Origin: an uncultured Anaerolineae bacterium
GTDB lineage: Bacteria > Chloroflexota > Anaerolineae > Anaerolineales > Villigracilaceae
Reading direction: 5' to 3'
DNA: 64,000 bases
Assembly: GCA_903838415.1 (NCBI GenBank)
Contig: CAILYI010000056.1
Location: 22,628-86,627 of the forward strand
The notes under the pieces were generated by a model. The model had not been told where the DNA came from, made no database searches, and worked only from the letters and a program-made list of their open reading frames with translations. The translations under genes and the position numbers were made by a program. The first letter of the stretch is position 1; every line of letters starts with the position of its first letter. Of the stretch, positions 24,929-34,064 are shown piece by piece.

Positions 24929-26178
24929 GGCGCCAGAGTCGGCGCAATTTGAGACCAGGTTGCGCCGCCATCGCTGGTTTTCCAGAGGGCTACCGCCGTT
25001 CCTTCGCCCGCAATCGCCCAGCCCGTTGCGGGATTGACAAAGTCAAATTGGGACACATAGTCCGGTCCGCCCGCGGATGAATCGAAGTTGAGACTCTCGG
25101 GCAGCGTGGTCCAACTGCGCGCGCCGTCAGATGTGGCGCACAAATTCTTTCCGCAGCGCACAATGGCAGCCTGCATGGAAAGAATTTGAACAGAATCGAC
25201 CATGGCCCGAGTATTTTCAAGGATCGCCGGGGCCGCGCTCCAGGTCTGGCCGCCATCGTGCGTGACGTAGGTTGCCAGCACACTGTAGGCCAGGGCGCCA
25301 TCCGCGCCGTATTTCATGATATTGACCGGTAAAAACCCATCCGCACCAAAAAAGAGCGGGGCTTGGGGCGCCACCGAACCGTCAGTGTATTTGGGGTCTG
25401 GCAGAGGCAGCTCCAGCTGGGCCCAATGCTGGCCCAGATCAGTCGAAACCGCCAGCCGGACAACGCCAACCGGATCGGAGGCCAGATCGCCATACGTTAT
25501 GACGCTGCGCGCGGCGTCATAGTACAACCAGTCACCACAAATATTACAGAGATGAACCGTTCCAGCGGGCAGGCCCGGCTCAGGCTGGGGCGCCGTGATC
25601 AGAATCGGCGTCCAGGTTGCGCCGCCATCGTGCGTCTGGAACAGGTTGAAATAGGCATTGCCCGCCCCCACTCCGACCGTCCTCGCCACGCCATCTGACG
25701 GCGTGCTGAACTGATAGGTCGCATTTTGCGCAGCTTCAGCCTGCGGCAGCGACAGCGCATCCCAGCTTTGACCGCCATCATTGGTATGAAGCAGTGACCC
25801 GGCATTACTGGTCGAATCGAAAACCGGAAGCCAGGCATTTTGCGAATCGAGAAAATATCCGCTATAGGGGCTGGGAGCCTGTCCCTGAGGGGAAACATCC
25901 CGCCAGGTTTTGCCGCCATCCGCGGTGCGCAGCAGACGATAGGTGTTTTCCGCGACAGCTTCCCAGCCCCAGCCCTGGGCGGCATCCAGCATGTCGATTT
26001 TGGAAATCCTGACAGCCGGGCCGGGAACTGCGGTTTCGGTCGGCGGCAGGCTGGTAACAGTCGCGATCGGAGGAATTGGCGTCTCAACAGCGGGCGCGCT
26101 TGCGATGGATGGCAAATTACAAGCTGTCAGAAATCCAATCAGCAGACCGAGCAATCCTAAACGGAATATTTTTTTCAC
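24925..26178 (-). CDS. Lipoprotein with Asp-box (BNR/Ycf48-like) repeats
   Basis: This is a 417-residue lipoprotein. The signal peptide has lipobox 'FLTAC' and is followed by a short Pro-rich linker and a beta-propeller. At least four Asp-box repeats of the form 'xxDGGxTW' can be seen ('TADGGKTWRD', 'TNDGGQSWDA', 'THDGGATWTP', 'SDGGATWSQ'). Such propellers occur in sialidases and in the photosystem II factor Ycf48. No sialidase catalytic Arg triad is obvious, so it is a surface binding or assembly protein of unknown target. The start is GTG with GAAGG 5 nt upstream. A paralogue lies at 27252-28436. Confidence 0.85.
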   Translation of the reverse strand: MKKIFRLGLLGLLIGFLTACNLPSIASAPAVETPIPPIATVTSLPPTETAVPGPAVRISKIDMLDAAQGWGWEAVAENTYRLLRTADGGKTWRDVSPQGQAPSPYSGYFLDSQNAWLPVFDSTSNAGSLLHTNDGGQSWDALSLPQAEAAQNATYQFSTPSDGVARTVGVGAGNAYFNLFQTHDGGATWTPILITAPQPEPGLPAGTVHLCNICGDWLYYDAARSVITYGDLASDPVGVVRLAVSTDLGQHWAQLELPLPDPKYTDGSVAPQAPLFFGADGFLPVNIMKYGADGALAYSVLATYVTHDGGQTWSAAPAILENTRAMVDSVQILSMQAAIVRCGKNLCATSDGARSWTTLPESLNFDSSAGGPDYVSQFDFVNPATGWAIAGEGTAVALWKTSDGGATWSQIAPTLAP

Positions 26179-26216
26179 AGAGCCTTCTTTTTATTAGTGC
26201 GACTGGTTGTCGCGCG

Positions 26217-27182
26217 TTACTTGATCACTACAAAGACGGTGTTCAAAGCCAAAATCGAGCCGTCCGCCGCGCTGAGATCAGAGATTTCAACCCGAATCGG
26301 ACCCTTGAAACCAGCCACGCTGAAATCAAGCGGCAGCTCGAAAGTTCCGGGGCCGCCCATTTCATCCGCGCTGACGAGAAAACCGGCCTGGGCCACCGGC
26401 TCTTTTCTTCCCTGCAGGAAAACCTGGTAAACGAGGTTATTTTCAAACGGAGAAATCGTCACGCCGCCCTTGATGACAAACGCGCCGCTGATTTGATCAC
26501 CATCGACCGGCGCATCGATCGAGATAATGCGTTCGTCGCCAGCCGACGTTTTGGTGCTGAATCGCGCCAGGACGAGTTCATTCTCCAGCAGCCGGTAATT
26601 TCGCGTGGAGGGCGTCGCCGGGCAGCACATCGGTTCATTGATGCCGTGAATGATCGCATCCAGGAAAATTTCGCCGTTTTCGATGGCAATTTTATTGATT
26701 TTTGGACGGTCATCGACCGGCGCGGCCGGGCCCTGGACGGGCTGTCCATTTTGGTTGAGGATGGCGATAACGGAAACAAAAACCCCGGAGCCGCCACCGT
26801 TTTCCGCCAAAAGAATGGCCGCATCACCCAGCCCATCGCCGTTTAAATCACCAAACGCCACCTGATCGAGCAGCTGGGCGAACATATAATCTGCACCCGA
26901 ACCTTGCTCATACTTACCATCCACCAATTTGACGGTATGCCCATAAAACGGGAGCTTGTATTCCGCGTTTTTGAGCTGCGCGAGGGACAGCGCCGAACCG
27001 TCAGGCGTGGAATAAGCTGTCGGCGAAAGCGGGATGGAGGTCAGTGTAACCGGGATGATGAGCGGGGTGCTGGTAGCCGCCACGTTTGGCGGAGTCAAGG
27101 ATAAGGGCGGCGGGTTAAAATCCAAGGAACAGGCCAGTGAGGCCAACAGTAGCACGATCAGGATTACCGCCAGGTGTTTCAT
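26217..27182 (-). CDS. Lipoprotein with C-terminal Gmad2 immunoglobulin-like domain
   Basis: This encodes 321 residues. The signal peptide ends in lipobox 'LASLAC'. A middle part contains an FG-GAP-like calcium motif 'FGDLNGDGLGDAAI'. The C-terminal domain starts 'ISIDAPVDGDQISGAFVIKG', which is the Gmad2 pattern seen in spore-germination-like and other exported proteins. It is likely a surface-exposed or periplasmic binding protein. I chose the ATG at 27182 because of GGGAGA upstream and the signal peptide. It lies between two Asp-box lipoproteins, all on the same strand, but a terminator at 27205 separates it from the upstream gene. Confidence 0.82.
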   Translation of the reverse strand: MKHLAVILIVLLLASLACSLDFNPPPLSLTPPNVAATSTPLIIPVTLTSIPLSPTAYSTPDGSALSLAQLKNAEYKLPFYGHTVKLVDGKYEQGSGADYMFAQLLDQVAFGDLNGDGLGDAAILLAENGGGSGVFVSVIAILNQNGQPVQGPAAPVDDRPKINKIAIENGEIFLDAIIHGINEPMCCPATPSTRNYRLLENELVLARFSTKTSAGDERIISIDAPVDGDQISGAFVIKGGVTISPFENNLVYQVFLQGRKEPVAQAGFLVSADEMGGPGTFELPLDFSVAGFKGPIRVEISDLSAADGSILALNTVFVVIK

Positions 27183-27204
27183 AAGTATTTTCTCCCAAAT
27201 TGAC

Positions 27205-27233
27205 AAAAAGCCGCTCCAAAGAGACGGCTTTTT
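27205..27233 (-). terminator. Rho-independent terminator after an Asp-box lipoprotein gene
   Basis: The arms AAAAAGCCG (27205-27213) and CGGCTTTTT (27225-27233) flank an 11-nt loop, so either strand shows a T-run. In the minus direction it follows the stop at 27252 by 18 bp. Confidence 0.8.
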
Positions 27234-27251
27234 GGGATAAAAAGTTCCACG

Positions 27252-28436
27252 TTATGGGTTGACGATGACCCAGGTGCCGCCGCCGTCGTGACTGCTGTAC
27301 AGGCGCACCCTGTTTTTGGCGTCAGCGGTCAGCAGCCAGCCGGTGGTGGCATCGATAAAATTGATGTCGATGGCGCGCTCGGAACGGCTGAAGGCGACCG
27401 GCATCAACAACCAGGTTTGCGCGCCGTCCGTGGTGCTGTACAAACCGCGTTTGCCCCAGGCCCAACCCGTTTTCGCGTCGAAAAAGGTATAAGCGCCGCC
27501 ATCCGGGATGGGTGCGCCGGGCGTCCAGGTTGTGCCGCTGTCATGGGTGGTATAAAAAATGCGGTTGGAGGCGCTTTTATCGGGCAAGGAAAAGTCGATC
27601 GGCAAAAAGCCATCGATCTGATTACGCTTGATGAAGAAAGGCTGCAAAACTTTTACATTAAACGCGCCGGGATTTTCAGGTAAGGGCAGTTCCTGCAATT
27701 TCCAGGTGCGGCCTGAATCTTCCGTGCGGTAAAACAAAATCTGGCCCAGGTTCTGCGTTGCGACGCTGGTCCAGCCGATGCTGTAATCGACAAATGAAAC
27801 GCCATTTTTCATCCCGGCGGCAGGTAGATTTCCTTCCGTCTGGGGCTCGTCGTGGTTGAAAACCTGGGTCCAGGTCAGGCCACGATCGAGAGTCTGATAA
27901 ATGGCGATCGACATATTTTCCGCATCGACCCTGAGAACCTGGTAGGCAAAGCCAACGTTATCATCCACAAAATAAAGACTGGCATGGATGAACGGCACGA
28001 CGATGGTCTGCCAGGTTCCGCCGCCGTCGAAGGTCGATAGGAATTGCCCGCCCAATCCATCCGCGGCGGGCGCCTGCACAAAAGCGATCTTTTCGCTAAA
28101 GAAAGCAAAGTTGGTCAGAGCGCTGACGGTTACACCCGGAATCGGCACCGAAAACCAGCGGATGCCGCCATCATGGGTCAACAGCAGGGAATCGCTGATC
28201 ACCCCCCAGCCGTCCAGCGTGGTAAACATGTGAATGGACGAGAGCGGCGGCCCGTTGGGCGAATTGAGCGGCGGAATGGGTGTGCTGGTGGGAACCTGCG
28301 TGGCTGTCGGCGGAATAGGCGTCAGCGTGGCGGTTGGGATGGGAGTGGGCGGCGGGGGTGTGGCAGCTTGCAGCTGACATGCCACCAAACCGGTCAGCAG
28401 GAGCAAAATCAGCATCATTGCAAACGTTTTTTTCAC
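27252..28436 (-). CDS. Lipoprotein with Asp-box (BNR/Ycf48-like) repeats, second copy
   Basis: This is a 394-residue lipoprotein with lipobox 'LTGLVAC', a Thr-Pro linker and a propeller with repeats such as 'THDGGIRWFS', 'TFDGGGTWQT', 'TEDSGRTWKL', 'THDSGTTWTP' and 'SHDGGGTWVI'. It is a paralogue of the protein at 24925-26178, with similar length and layout. The GTG start at 28436 is supported by GGAGG 5 nt upstream. The upstream open frame overlaps the thiolase 3' end and is not signal-like. The thiolase stop is 10 bp away, so read-through from that gene is possible. Confidence 0.85.
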   Translation of the reverse strand: MKKTFAMMLILLLLTGLVACQLQAATPPPPTPIPTATLTPIPPTATQVPTSTPIPPLNSPNGPPLSSIHMFTTLDGWGVISDSLLLTHDGGIRWFSVPIPGVTVSALTNFAFFSEKIAFVQAPAADGLGGQFLSTFDGGGTWQTIVVPFIHASLYFVDDNVGFAYQVLRVDAENMSIAIYQTLDRGLTWTQVFNHDEPQTEGNLPAAGMKNGVSFVDYSIGWTSVATQNLGQILFYRTEDSGRTWKLQELPLPENPGAFNVKVLQPFFIKRNQIDGFLPIDFSLPDKSASNRIFYTTHDSGTTWTPGAPIPDGGAYTFFDAKTGWAWGKRGLYSTTDGAQTWLLMPVAFSRSERAIDINFIDATTGWLLTADAKNRVRLYSSHDGGGTWVIVNP

Positions 28437-28446
28437 AGCAGCCTCC

Positions 28447-29655
28447 TTACAGGGTTTCAACAATCGTCGCCTCGCCCTGGCCAACGCCCACGCAGAGCGT
28501 CGCCAGACCATAACGGACGTTGCCGCAACGGCGCATTTCGTGGAGTAAGGTTGTCAGAATCCGCGCGCCCGAACAGCCCAGCGGATGCTCCAGCGCAATC
28601 GCGCCGCCGTTGACATTGACGATCGACTCAGCCAAAGCGAGGTCTTCCAGCACTGCAAGCGATTGCACCGCGAAAGCCTCGTTCAATTCCACCAGGCCGA
28701 GATCTGCCACCGTTAAACCGGCGCGCTTCAACGCCTTCTGCGTTGCCGGGACAGGCCCAACGCCCATGATGCGCGGCTCCACGCCCGCCGAAGCGGATGC
28801 GATAACGCGCGCGAGCGGTTTCAGCCCGAGAGATTGAGCTTTTTCGGCGCTCATCAATAAAACTGCGGCAGCGCCATCGTTCAACCCGGAGGAATTCCCG
28901 GCAGTGACGGTGCCGCCATCCTTACGGAAGGCCGGTTTCAGTCGAGCCAGGCTTTCCATGGTGGTATCACGGCGCGGGCGCTCGTCGGTTGTCACCATCA
29001 GCGGCTCGCCTTTTTTCTGCGGAACCGCCACCGGCAGGATTTCATCCGCAAATTTTCCGCCATCGATGGCCGCAATTGCTTTCTGATGCGAGGCAACGGC
29101 AAAGGCATCCTGCTTCTCGCGCGTCAGGTGCGGACGGCCCACGGCGATGTTTTCGGCAGTCTCCCCCATCGTATCCGTGCCGTGCATTTCCTTCATTTTG
29201 GGGTTGGGATACCGCCAACCGAGGGCGGTATCGTAGGCGGTCAGGTTGCCAAAGCTGAAGCCTTCTTCCGCTTTCGGCAGGGAATACGGCGCCCGCGACA
29301 TCGATTCGACGCCGCCCGCGATGTAAATCTCACCATCCCCGGCGCGGATGGAACGCGCCGCGATATTGACCGCGTTCAGCCCTGAAGCGCACAGCCGGTT
29401 GACCGTCACCCCCGGCACACTGACCGGGAACCCGGCCAAAAGCAGCGCCATGCGCGCCACGTTGCGATTATCTTCCCCGGCCTGGTTGGCACAGCCCAGG
29501 TAGACTTCTTCCACCAGCGCCGGGTCGAGCTGGTTGCGCTCTAAAATGGCCTTCAACACCAGCGCAGCCAGGTCATCGGGCCGGACTTTTGCCAGTGAAC
29601 CGCCCAACGCTCCAATCGGAGTACGAATGGCATCAACAATAACGACTTCGGTCAC
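28447..29655 (-). CDS. Acetyl-CoA C-acyltransferase (thiolase)
   Basis: This is a 402-residue thiolase of the degradative PcaF/FadA type, catalysing reversible Claisen cleavage of 3-ketoacyl-CoA. The acyl-accepting Cys is in '[11 protein letters not shown]' (about 90), with 'LNEAFAVQ' after it. The catalytic His is in '[11 protein letters not shown]' and the second Cys in '[12 protein letters not shown]'. The motif normally reads GHP; here it is EHP, an odd change next to the active-site His. No other beta-oxidation gene is nearby. It starts at a GTG with GGAGGG upstream, and a 19-bp palindrome lies 63 bp before the start, so repressor control is likely. Confidence 0.92.
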   Translation of the reverse strand: MTEVVIVDAIRTPIGALGGSLAKVRPDDLAALVLKAILERNQLDPALVEEVYLGCANQAGEDNRNVARMALLLAGFPVSVPGVTVNRLCASGLNAVNIAARSIRAGDGEIYIAGGVESMSRAPYSLPKAEEGFSFGNLTAYDTALGWRYPNPKMKEMHGTDTMGETAENIAVGRPHLTREKQDAFAVASHQKAIAAIDGGKFADEILPVAVPQKKGEPLMVTTDERPRRDTTMESLARLKPAFRKDGGTVTAGNSSGLNDGAAAVLLMSAEKAQSLGLKPLARVIASASAGVEPRIMGVGPVPATQKALKRAGLTVADLGLVELNEAFAVQSLAVLEDLALAESIVNVNGGAIALEHPLGCSGARILTTLLHEMRRCGNVRYGLATLCVGVGQGEATIVETL

Positions 29656-29717
29656 AGAACCCTCCAGGGTGTGTCAGGTGAGTTTGAATGGCCTGCTCAA
29701 TGACACAAAATGTTTTC

Positions 29718-29736
29718 GGTACAAAGAAATTGTACC
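29718..29736 (-). promoter_or_regulatory. 19-bp perfect palindrome, candidate operator of the thiolase gene
   Basis: GGTACAA-AGAAA-TTGTACC has two perfect 7-bp arms and a 5-nt centre. On the minus strand it contains TACAAT, a possible -10 box, so a bound repressor would block it. Size and form fit TetR- or FadR-like sites. The regulator gene is not in the window. Confidence 0.5.
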
Positions 29737-29752
29737 ACTCACGCCTGTCCCC

Positions 29753-29816
29753 GTGCCTTTCGGGGATGCAATGACCGGGGCCACCCCCGCCAGTCCCTGT
29801 GCCTTTCGGGGATGCA
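29753..29816. repeat. Two copies of an 18-bp repeat
   Basis: The sequence GTGCCTTTCGGGGATGCA is present at 29753-29770 and again at 29799-29816, 46 bp apart. The first copy can form a CCCCG...CGGGG hairpin with its flank; the second has a flank change (CCCTG). It lies in the 370-bp intergenic stretch before the thiolase gene. Confidence 0.8.
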
Positions 29817-29860
29817 GCTTTTGCCAAAGCAATGTCGCAGCGTGAATAAAGATTACCACC

Positions 29861-29960
29861 AGTAAGAATCGTTTCTACACCCGTAGGAATCGTTTCTACA
29901 CCCACAGGAATCGTTTTACCAGCGGAAGAAATCATTTTTCCCGTAAAGGAATCACCAGCT
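29861..29960. repeat. 21-bp tandem array, units with a mini-hairpin (second array)
   Basis: The core (G)AATC recurs at 29866, 29887, 29908 and 29929, exactly every 21 bp, and a fifth weaker copy follows at 29949. The best unit is GTAGGAA-TCG-TTTCTAC, a 7-bp stem with one G-T pair and a 3-nt loop. The array is intergenic, between thiolase and DUF3054 genes. Apart from the arrays, the 29656-30025 gap contains the operator and a terminator only. Confidence 0.85.
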
Positions 29961-29990
29961 TTGTTCAACTCAATCGAAACACCCCCAAAT

Positions 29991-30021
29991 AAAAATCCCG
30001 CTCCGCAGGGAACGGGATTTT
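29991..30021 (-). terminator. Terminator after the DUF3054 gene
   Basis: The arms AAAATCCCG and CGGGATTTT (29992-30000 and 30013-30021) with a 12-nt loop leave a T-run in the minus direction. It begins 5 bp after the stop at 30026. Confidence 0.8.
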
Positions 30022-30025
30022 GACA

Positions 30026-30406
30026 TCATTTCGAACGCTTCAGCCAGCACCACAGCGCCCGCCAGGCCAGCAATCCCAACCCCGAAGAGCCGCTCAGCAC
30101 CACTCCAAAAATGGGGATGACCACCGTATTGAGCAGAAAAGCGCGCAGCAGCGCCGCCAGCGGCCCAGCAAAAACCATCGCCAGGATCGGCCGCCACAAC
30201 TGGCGCGCGTTGGAACTGTTTTCGGGCTGATACAAGCCCAAAAACGGCGCAATCGCAAACCAGCCCAACGTCAGCGGCAGGAAAGTGGTCAGCATGCGCG
30301 GCGCCAGGCTGACGCCCGTCTCACCGTGCGTGGCAAACCCAACCACGGTCACAACGGCAAGTGCGAGCACATCACCAGCCAGCAAGGTTTTGGTGGATTT
30401 ATCCAT
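30026..30406 (-). CDS. DUF3054 family membrane protein
   Basis: This encodes 126 residues with four membrane helices. The pattern of an N-terminal 'GDVLALAVVTVVGFATH', a Pro-containing second helix 'LPLTLGWFAIAPFLGLY' and 'GPLAALLRAFLL' fits DUF3054, a family of unknown function found mainly in Chloroflexota, Cyanobacteria, Actinobacteria and haloarchaea. It lies 8 bp after the Gfo/Idh gene and ends the unit at the terminator below it. Confidence 0.8.
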   Translation of the reverse strand: MDKSTKTLLAGDVLALAVVTVVGFATHGETGVSLAPRMLTTFLPLTLGWFAIAPFLGLYQPENSSNARQLWRPILAMVFAGPLAALLRAFLLNTVVIPIFGVVLSGSSGLGLLAWRALWCWLKRSK

Positions 30407-30414
30407 TGCACGGA

Positions 30415-31395
30415 CTAAAGATTAACCGGCCGCCCGGTTTTGGCGGATTCCAGCAGCGCAACAATCGCCGCCACATTGGCGCGGCTGTCAGCCAGCGACA
30501 TGTGCTGGGACTTGCCGGACAAAATGCAATCCGCCATGTCTTCGACTTCGCCGATATACAATTCCTGTGATGGGATGGTGATGCTCTCAGTTTTGTCTTC
30601 TCGGTACAGGCTGATTTTCTCGTCCAGGCCCGGCTTGAAGGGCGAGGGCACGGTAATCGTCCCTTCAGAGCCGACAATTTCGATGTGGGTGCGGAAAGGG
30701 GTGCGGAATCCACTGTCGAACTGGGCGTAGACTTCGCCGGGGAATTTCATCTGTCCGAAAAAAGAATCATCCACCCCGCTGCGCCCCGTCACCTGCTGAC
30801 CAAAAACTTCCAGCGGCTCAGTCCCGATGATGAAACGCGCGAAGCTGATCGGATAGCAGCCCACATCCCAAATGCTGCCGCCGCCCAGGGCCGGATCCAG
30901 CCGGATATTGACTTCCGAAGGCATGCTGAAGGTGAACGAACCGCGAACGAGCTGAAGTTTGCCAATCGCGCCGCTGGCAACCAGTTCCCTGGCTTTCAGC
31001 GTCTGCGGATGGTGGCGATACATAAAGGCTTCGGTCAAAACCCGTTTGTTTTCAGCCGCAGCCGCGGCCATCGCATCCACTTCAGCCACGCTCAAGCCAA
31101 TCGGTTTTTCACACAAAACGTGCTTCCCAGCCTGCAGGGCTTTGATGGTCCATTCGGCGTGAATGTGATTGGGCGTTGAGTTGTAGATCACATCAACATC
31201 GGGATCAGCCAGCAGGCTTTCATACGAACCATGCGCCGTGGGAATATTCCATTCCCTGGCGTAGGCATCCGCCGAGACCTGCGAGCGGCTGCCAACCGCG
31301 GTGAGCACGTTGCGGGCGGATGCGCGCAGCGGCGTAATCAGAGCGCGGTTGATGTTGGCGGTGGAGAGTAATCCCCAGTTTAACGGTTTGGTCAT
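30415..31395 (-). CDS. Gfo/Idh/MocA family oxidoreductase
   Basis: This encodes 326 residues. The N-terminal Rossmann domain has 'NWGLLSTANINRALITPLRA' and the signature 'CEKPIGLSVAE' with the catalytic-region Lys. The C-terminal alpha/beta substrate domain contains 'GGSIWDVGCYPISFARF'. Members oxidise or reduce sugars and polyols with NAD(P). The close match to D-xylose/glucose-fructose oxidoreductase-like members and its position after aldo/keto reductase and arabinose genes suggest sugar oxidation. The substrate is not established. It has a ribosome site (AAAGGAG) and lies 14 bp after the reductase gene. Confidence 0.9.
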   Translation of the reverse strand: MTKPLNWGLLSTANINRALITPLRASARNVLTAVGSRSQVSADAYAREWNIPTAHGSYESLLADPDVDVIYNSTPNHIHAEWTIKALQAGKHVLCEKPIGLSVAEVDAMAAAAAENKRVLTEAFMYRHHPQTLKARELVASGAIGKLQLVRGSFTFSMPSEVNIRLDPALGGGSIWDVGCYPISFARFIIGTEPLEVFGQQVTGRSGVDDSFFGQMKFPGEVYAQFDSGFRTPFRTHIEIVGSEGTITVPSPFKPGLDEKISLYREDKTESITIPSQELYIGEVEDMADCILSGKSQHMSLADSRANVAAIVALLESAKTGRPVNL

Positions 31396-31409
31396 TTTGA
31401 GCTCCTTTT

Positions 31410-32393
31410 TTACCAGTAGTGATGGACAAGTTCACGGATACGGGCCGCATAAATCGCGCGGATTTTCTCCATCATGGCGGCATCCAGCACGGGCAGTTCG
31501 GCAGCTTTGGCATTATCCTCTGCTTGGGCCGGGTTTTTCGCGCCGGGGATGGTGCAGGTGACCGCCTCATGCATCAAAATCCAGCGCAAGGCAAACTGCG
31601 GCATGCTCCAACCGGCCGGGACAAGCGCGCGTAGTTCTTCGACCGCCTGCAAACCAGTCTCATAATCGACGCCTGAGAAGGTCTCGCCGCGATCAAACGC
31701 CTCACCATGCCGGTTGAAGGCGCGATGATCATCCGATTCAAAGGTTGACTTGGCAGTCAGCTTGCCGGTCAACATGCCACTGGCGAGCGGCACACGCGCC
31801 AAAATCCCAACCTTGCGGCGGGTGGCTTCAGTAAAAAACAATTCGGCGGGACGCTGGCGGAAAATATTGAAGATAATCTGCACACTCTGAACGTTGGGGA
31901 ATTCGATAGCTTTGACCGCTTCCTCAACCTTTTCCACGCTGACGCCGTAATAGCGCAACTTCCCGGCCCGGACGAGATCATCGAGCACGCCGAAAGTTTC
32001 AGGCATGTAATAGACTTCAGTCGGCGGACAATGCAGCTGCAACAGATCAATCGCTTCAGCGTTCAGGTTTTTCAGGCTGCGTTCCACAAAAGCGGTCAGG
32101 TTTTCGCGGTTATAGCCGCCAGCCACGTGCGGATTCAACCGTCGACCGGCCTTGGTGGCCACGTAAATGGTTTCCTTGCGCTCCTTGAGCAGCTGCGCCA
32201 CCAGCCGCTCCGAACGCCCGTCGCCATAGACATCCGCGGTATCGATAAAATTAACGCCCAGGTCGATGGACCGGTGCAGGGCGGCAAGCGAATCCTTGTC
32301 ATCCACGCTGCCCCACGAGCCGCCAATCGCCCAAGCGCCAAACGAAACAGTGGAAACTTTCCAGCCGGTGCGGCCAAGTTCACGATATTGCAT
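31410..32393 (-). CDS. Aldo/keto reductase
   Basis: This is a 327-residue TIM-barrel NAD(P)H reductase. The AKR tetrad is visible: Asp and Tyr in 'FIDTADVYGDG', Lys in 'YVATKAGRR' and His in 'DLLQLHCPP'. The cofactor loop 'CTIPGAKNPAQAEDN' is near the C-terminus. It reduces aldehydes or ketones, including sugar aldehydes. It begins the unit AKR-Gfo/Idh-DUF3054, with a -10 candidate (ATTATA on the plus strand at 32470-32475) upstream. It might act on sugars from the neighbouring arabinose pathway; that is inferred from position only. Confidence 0.92.
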   Translation of the reverse strand: MQYRELGRTGWKVSTVSFGAWAIGGSWGSVDDKDSLAALHRSIDLGVNFIDTADVYGDGRSERLVAQLLKERKETIYVATKAGRRLNPHVAGGYNRENLTAFVERSLKNLNAEAIDLLQLHCPPTEVYYMPETFGVLDDLVRAGKLRYYGVSVEKVEEAVKAIEFPNVQSVQIIFNIFRQRPAELFFTEATRRKVGILARVPLASGMLTGKLTAKSTFESDDHRAFNRHGEAFDRGETFSGVDYETGLQAVEELRALVPAGWSMPQFALRWILMHEAVTCTIPGAKNPAQAEDNAKAAELPVLDAAMMEKIRAIYAARIRELVHHYW

Positions 32394-32479
32394 CAGTCGT
32401 TTCCTCCAAAGTCAAAGGGTAGGGAGCGCGGCATCCTGAAAGACAAAATCCGCCACACCATCCCCCACCATTATAAAGT

Positions 32480-32510
32480 GCAATCTCCCCTGCCGGGCAG
32501 AGGAGATTGC
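32480..32510. terminator. Hairpin downstream of araA
   Basis: The arms GCAATCTCC (32480-32488) and GGAGATTGC (32502-32510) enclose 13 nt. It lies 19 bp after the araA stop. It lacks a T-run in the minus direction, so it may stabilise the 3' end or attenuate rather than fully stop transcription into the reductase gene. Confidence 0.5.
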
Positions 32511-32528
32511 GGTTCACGTCAATACGGT

Positions 32529-34034
32529 TTACAGCCCTTTTGAAAGCTGATAGTACAGGTCATTCCAGCGCAGTTTGTCTTTGAATTCATCCACGCGGGT
32601 ATTTTCGTCGATCAGCAGGAACTCGATCCCGGCCATATCGGCAAAATCTTGCAGATGTTCGGCAGTGACGGAATAGCTGAAACTGGTATGATGCGCGCCG
32701 CCAGCGTAAATCCAGGCCGCGGCAGCCGTCTTGAGATTGGGACGCGGCAGCCAGAGCGCGCGCGCCACTGGCAGTTTGGGCAGCGGCTCGTCGGTCGGTA
32801 CCACATCAACGATATTAGCAACCATGCGGAAGCGCTGACCCATGTCCATGATGGAAGCGCCGATCGCCGGGCCGGTGTTGGCATCGAAAATCAGGCGCAC
32901 CGGGTCAGCTTTGCCACCGATGGAAAGCGGCAAAATCTCCAGTTTGGGTTTGTTCGAGGCGATCGATTCGCAGATTTCGAGCATGTGCGCGCCCAAGACC
33001 TTATCACCCGAAGCGCTGAAGTGATAGGTGTAATCTTCCATGAAGCTGACGCCGCCTTTCAGCCCGGCAGCCATCACTTTCATCGCGCGAACAAGCGCCG
33101 ACGTTTTCCAGTCACCTTCTGCGCCGAAGCCGTAACCGTCGCGCATCAGGCGCTGCACAGCCAGCCCGGGAAGCTGCGCCAATCCGTGCAAATCTTCAAA
33201 GGTGGTTGTAAAGGCATTGAAATTACCGGCCTGCAGGAAGTTGCGCAGCCCGAGTTCAATGCGCGCGCCTTCGCGCAGGGAAGTGTTGCGCTCGCCGCCA
33301 GGGCGCAGAGCGGCAGCGACGTCATATTCATCCAGGTATTGATTGACGAGTTGGTCGATTTCGGCATCAGTGACCCGATTCACTACCTTGACCAGATCGC
33401 CCACCCCGTAGCCATAGACATCGTACCCGAGCCGAATCTGCGCCTCGACTTTATCGCCTTCGGTGACAGCCACGTCGCGCATATTATCGCCAAAACGGGC
33501 CACTTTGCCGCCCTGCGAATCGGCCCAGGCGCTGGCAGCGCGCGTCCATGCGCCGATGCTGGATTGGACTTCTTCATCCTTCCAGAAACCCACCACCACC
33601 TTGCGATTCAGTCGCAGGCGGCTGCCGATGAATCCGAATTCACGATCACCGTGCGCCGCCTGATTCAGGTTCATGAAGTTCATGTCAATCTCAGCCCAGG
33701 GAATTTCGCGGTTGTACTGGGTATGCAGGTGCAGGAAAGGCTTCTTGAGTTGAGTCAGTCCGGCAATCCACATTTTGGCTGGTGAAAATGTGTGCATCCA
33801 GGTAATCAAGCCCACGCAATTTTTCGTGGAATTGGCTTCCAGGCACAAGTCACGGATGGCTTCGGCTGAGGTCAACACCGGTTTGAACACCACCCGCACC
33901 GGAATCTGCGCCGAAGACCCTAAATATGCGGCCATCTCGCGCGAATGTTCGGCAACCTGCTCGAGTGTTTTGGGACCATATAGATGCTGGCTGCCGGTCA
34001 CAAACCAGACTTCATTTTGTTTTAAGTCGATCAT
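32529..34034 (-). CDS. araA: L-arabinose isomerase
   Basis: This is a 501-residue metal-dependent enzyme that converts L-arabinose to L-ribulose. The N-terminal signature '[21 protein letters not shown]' and later segments '[17 protein letters not shown]' and '[10 protein letters not shown]' match AraA. The Glu and His metal ligands are in expected positions ('GAEGDWK', 'MEDYTY', 'AHMLEIC' and the C-terminal '[10 protein letters not shown]'). It is full length. It is the last gene of the araB-araD-araA set, and a hairpin at 32480 follows. The ribosome site is AGGAGTAATTCTC before the ATG. Confidence 0.97.
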   Translation of the reverse strand: MIDLKQNEVWFVTGSQHLYGPKTLEQVAEHSREMAAYLGSSAQIPVRVVFKPVLTSAEAIRDLCLEANSTKNCVGLITWMHTFSPAKMWIAGLTQLKKPFLHLHTQYNREIPWAEIDMNFMNLNQAAHGDREFGFIGSRLRLNRKVVVGFWKDEEVQSSIGAWTRAASAWADSQGGKVARFGDNMRDVAVTEGDKVEAQIRLGYDVYGYGVGDLVKVVNRVTDAEIDQLVNQYLDEYDVAAALRPGGERNTSLREGARIELGLRNFLQAGNFNAFTTTFEDLHGLAQLPGLAVQRLMRDGYGFGAEGDWKTSALVRAMKVMAAGLKGGVSFMEDYTYHFSASGDKVLGAHMLEICESIASNKPKLEILPLSIGGKADPVRLIFDANTGPAIGASIMDMGQRFRMVANIVDVVPTDEPLPKLPVARALWLPRPNLKTAAAAWIYAGGAHHTSFSYSVTAEHLQDFADMAGIEFLLIDENTRVDEFKDKLRWNDLYYQLSKGL

Positions 34035-34064
34035 GAGAATTACTCCTGTGGATAAAGAGAAAAG

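Noticed and set aside
32649..33785. 378-codon plus-strand frame
   Set aside because: It lies inside araA on the opposite strand and has no protein-like features.
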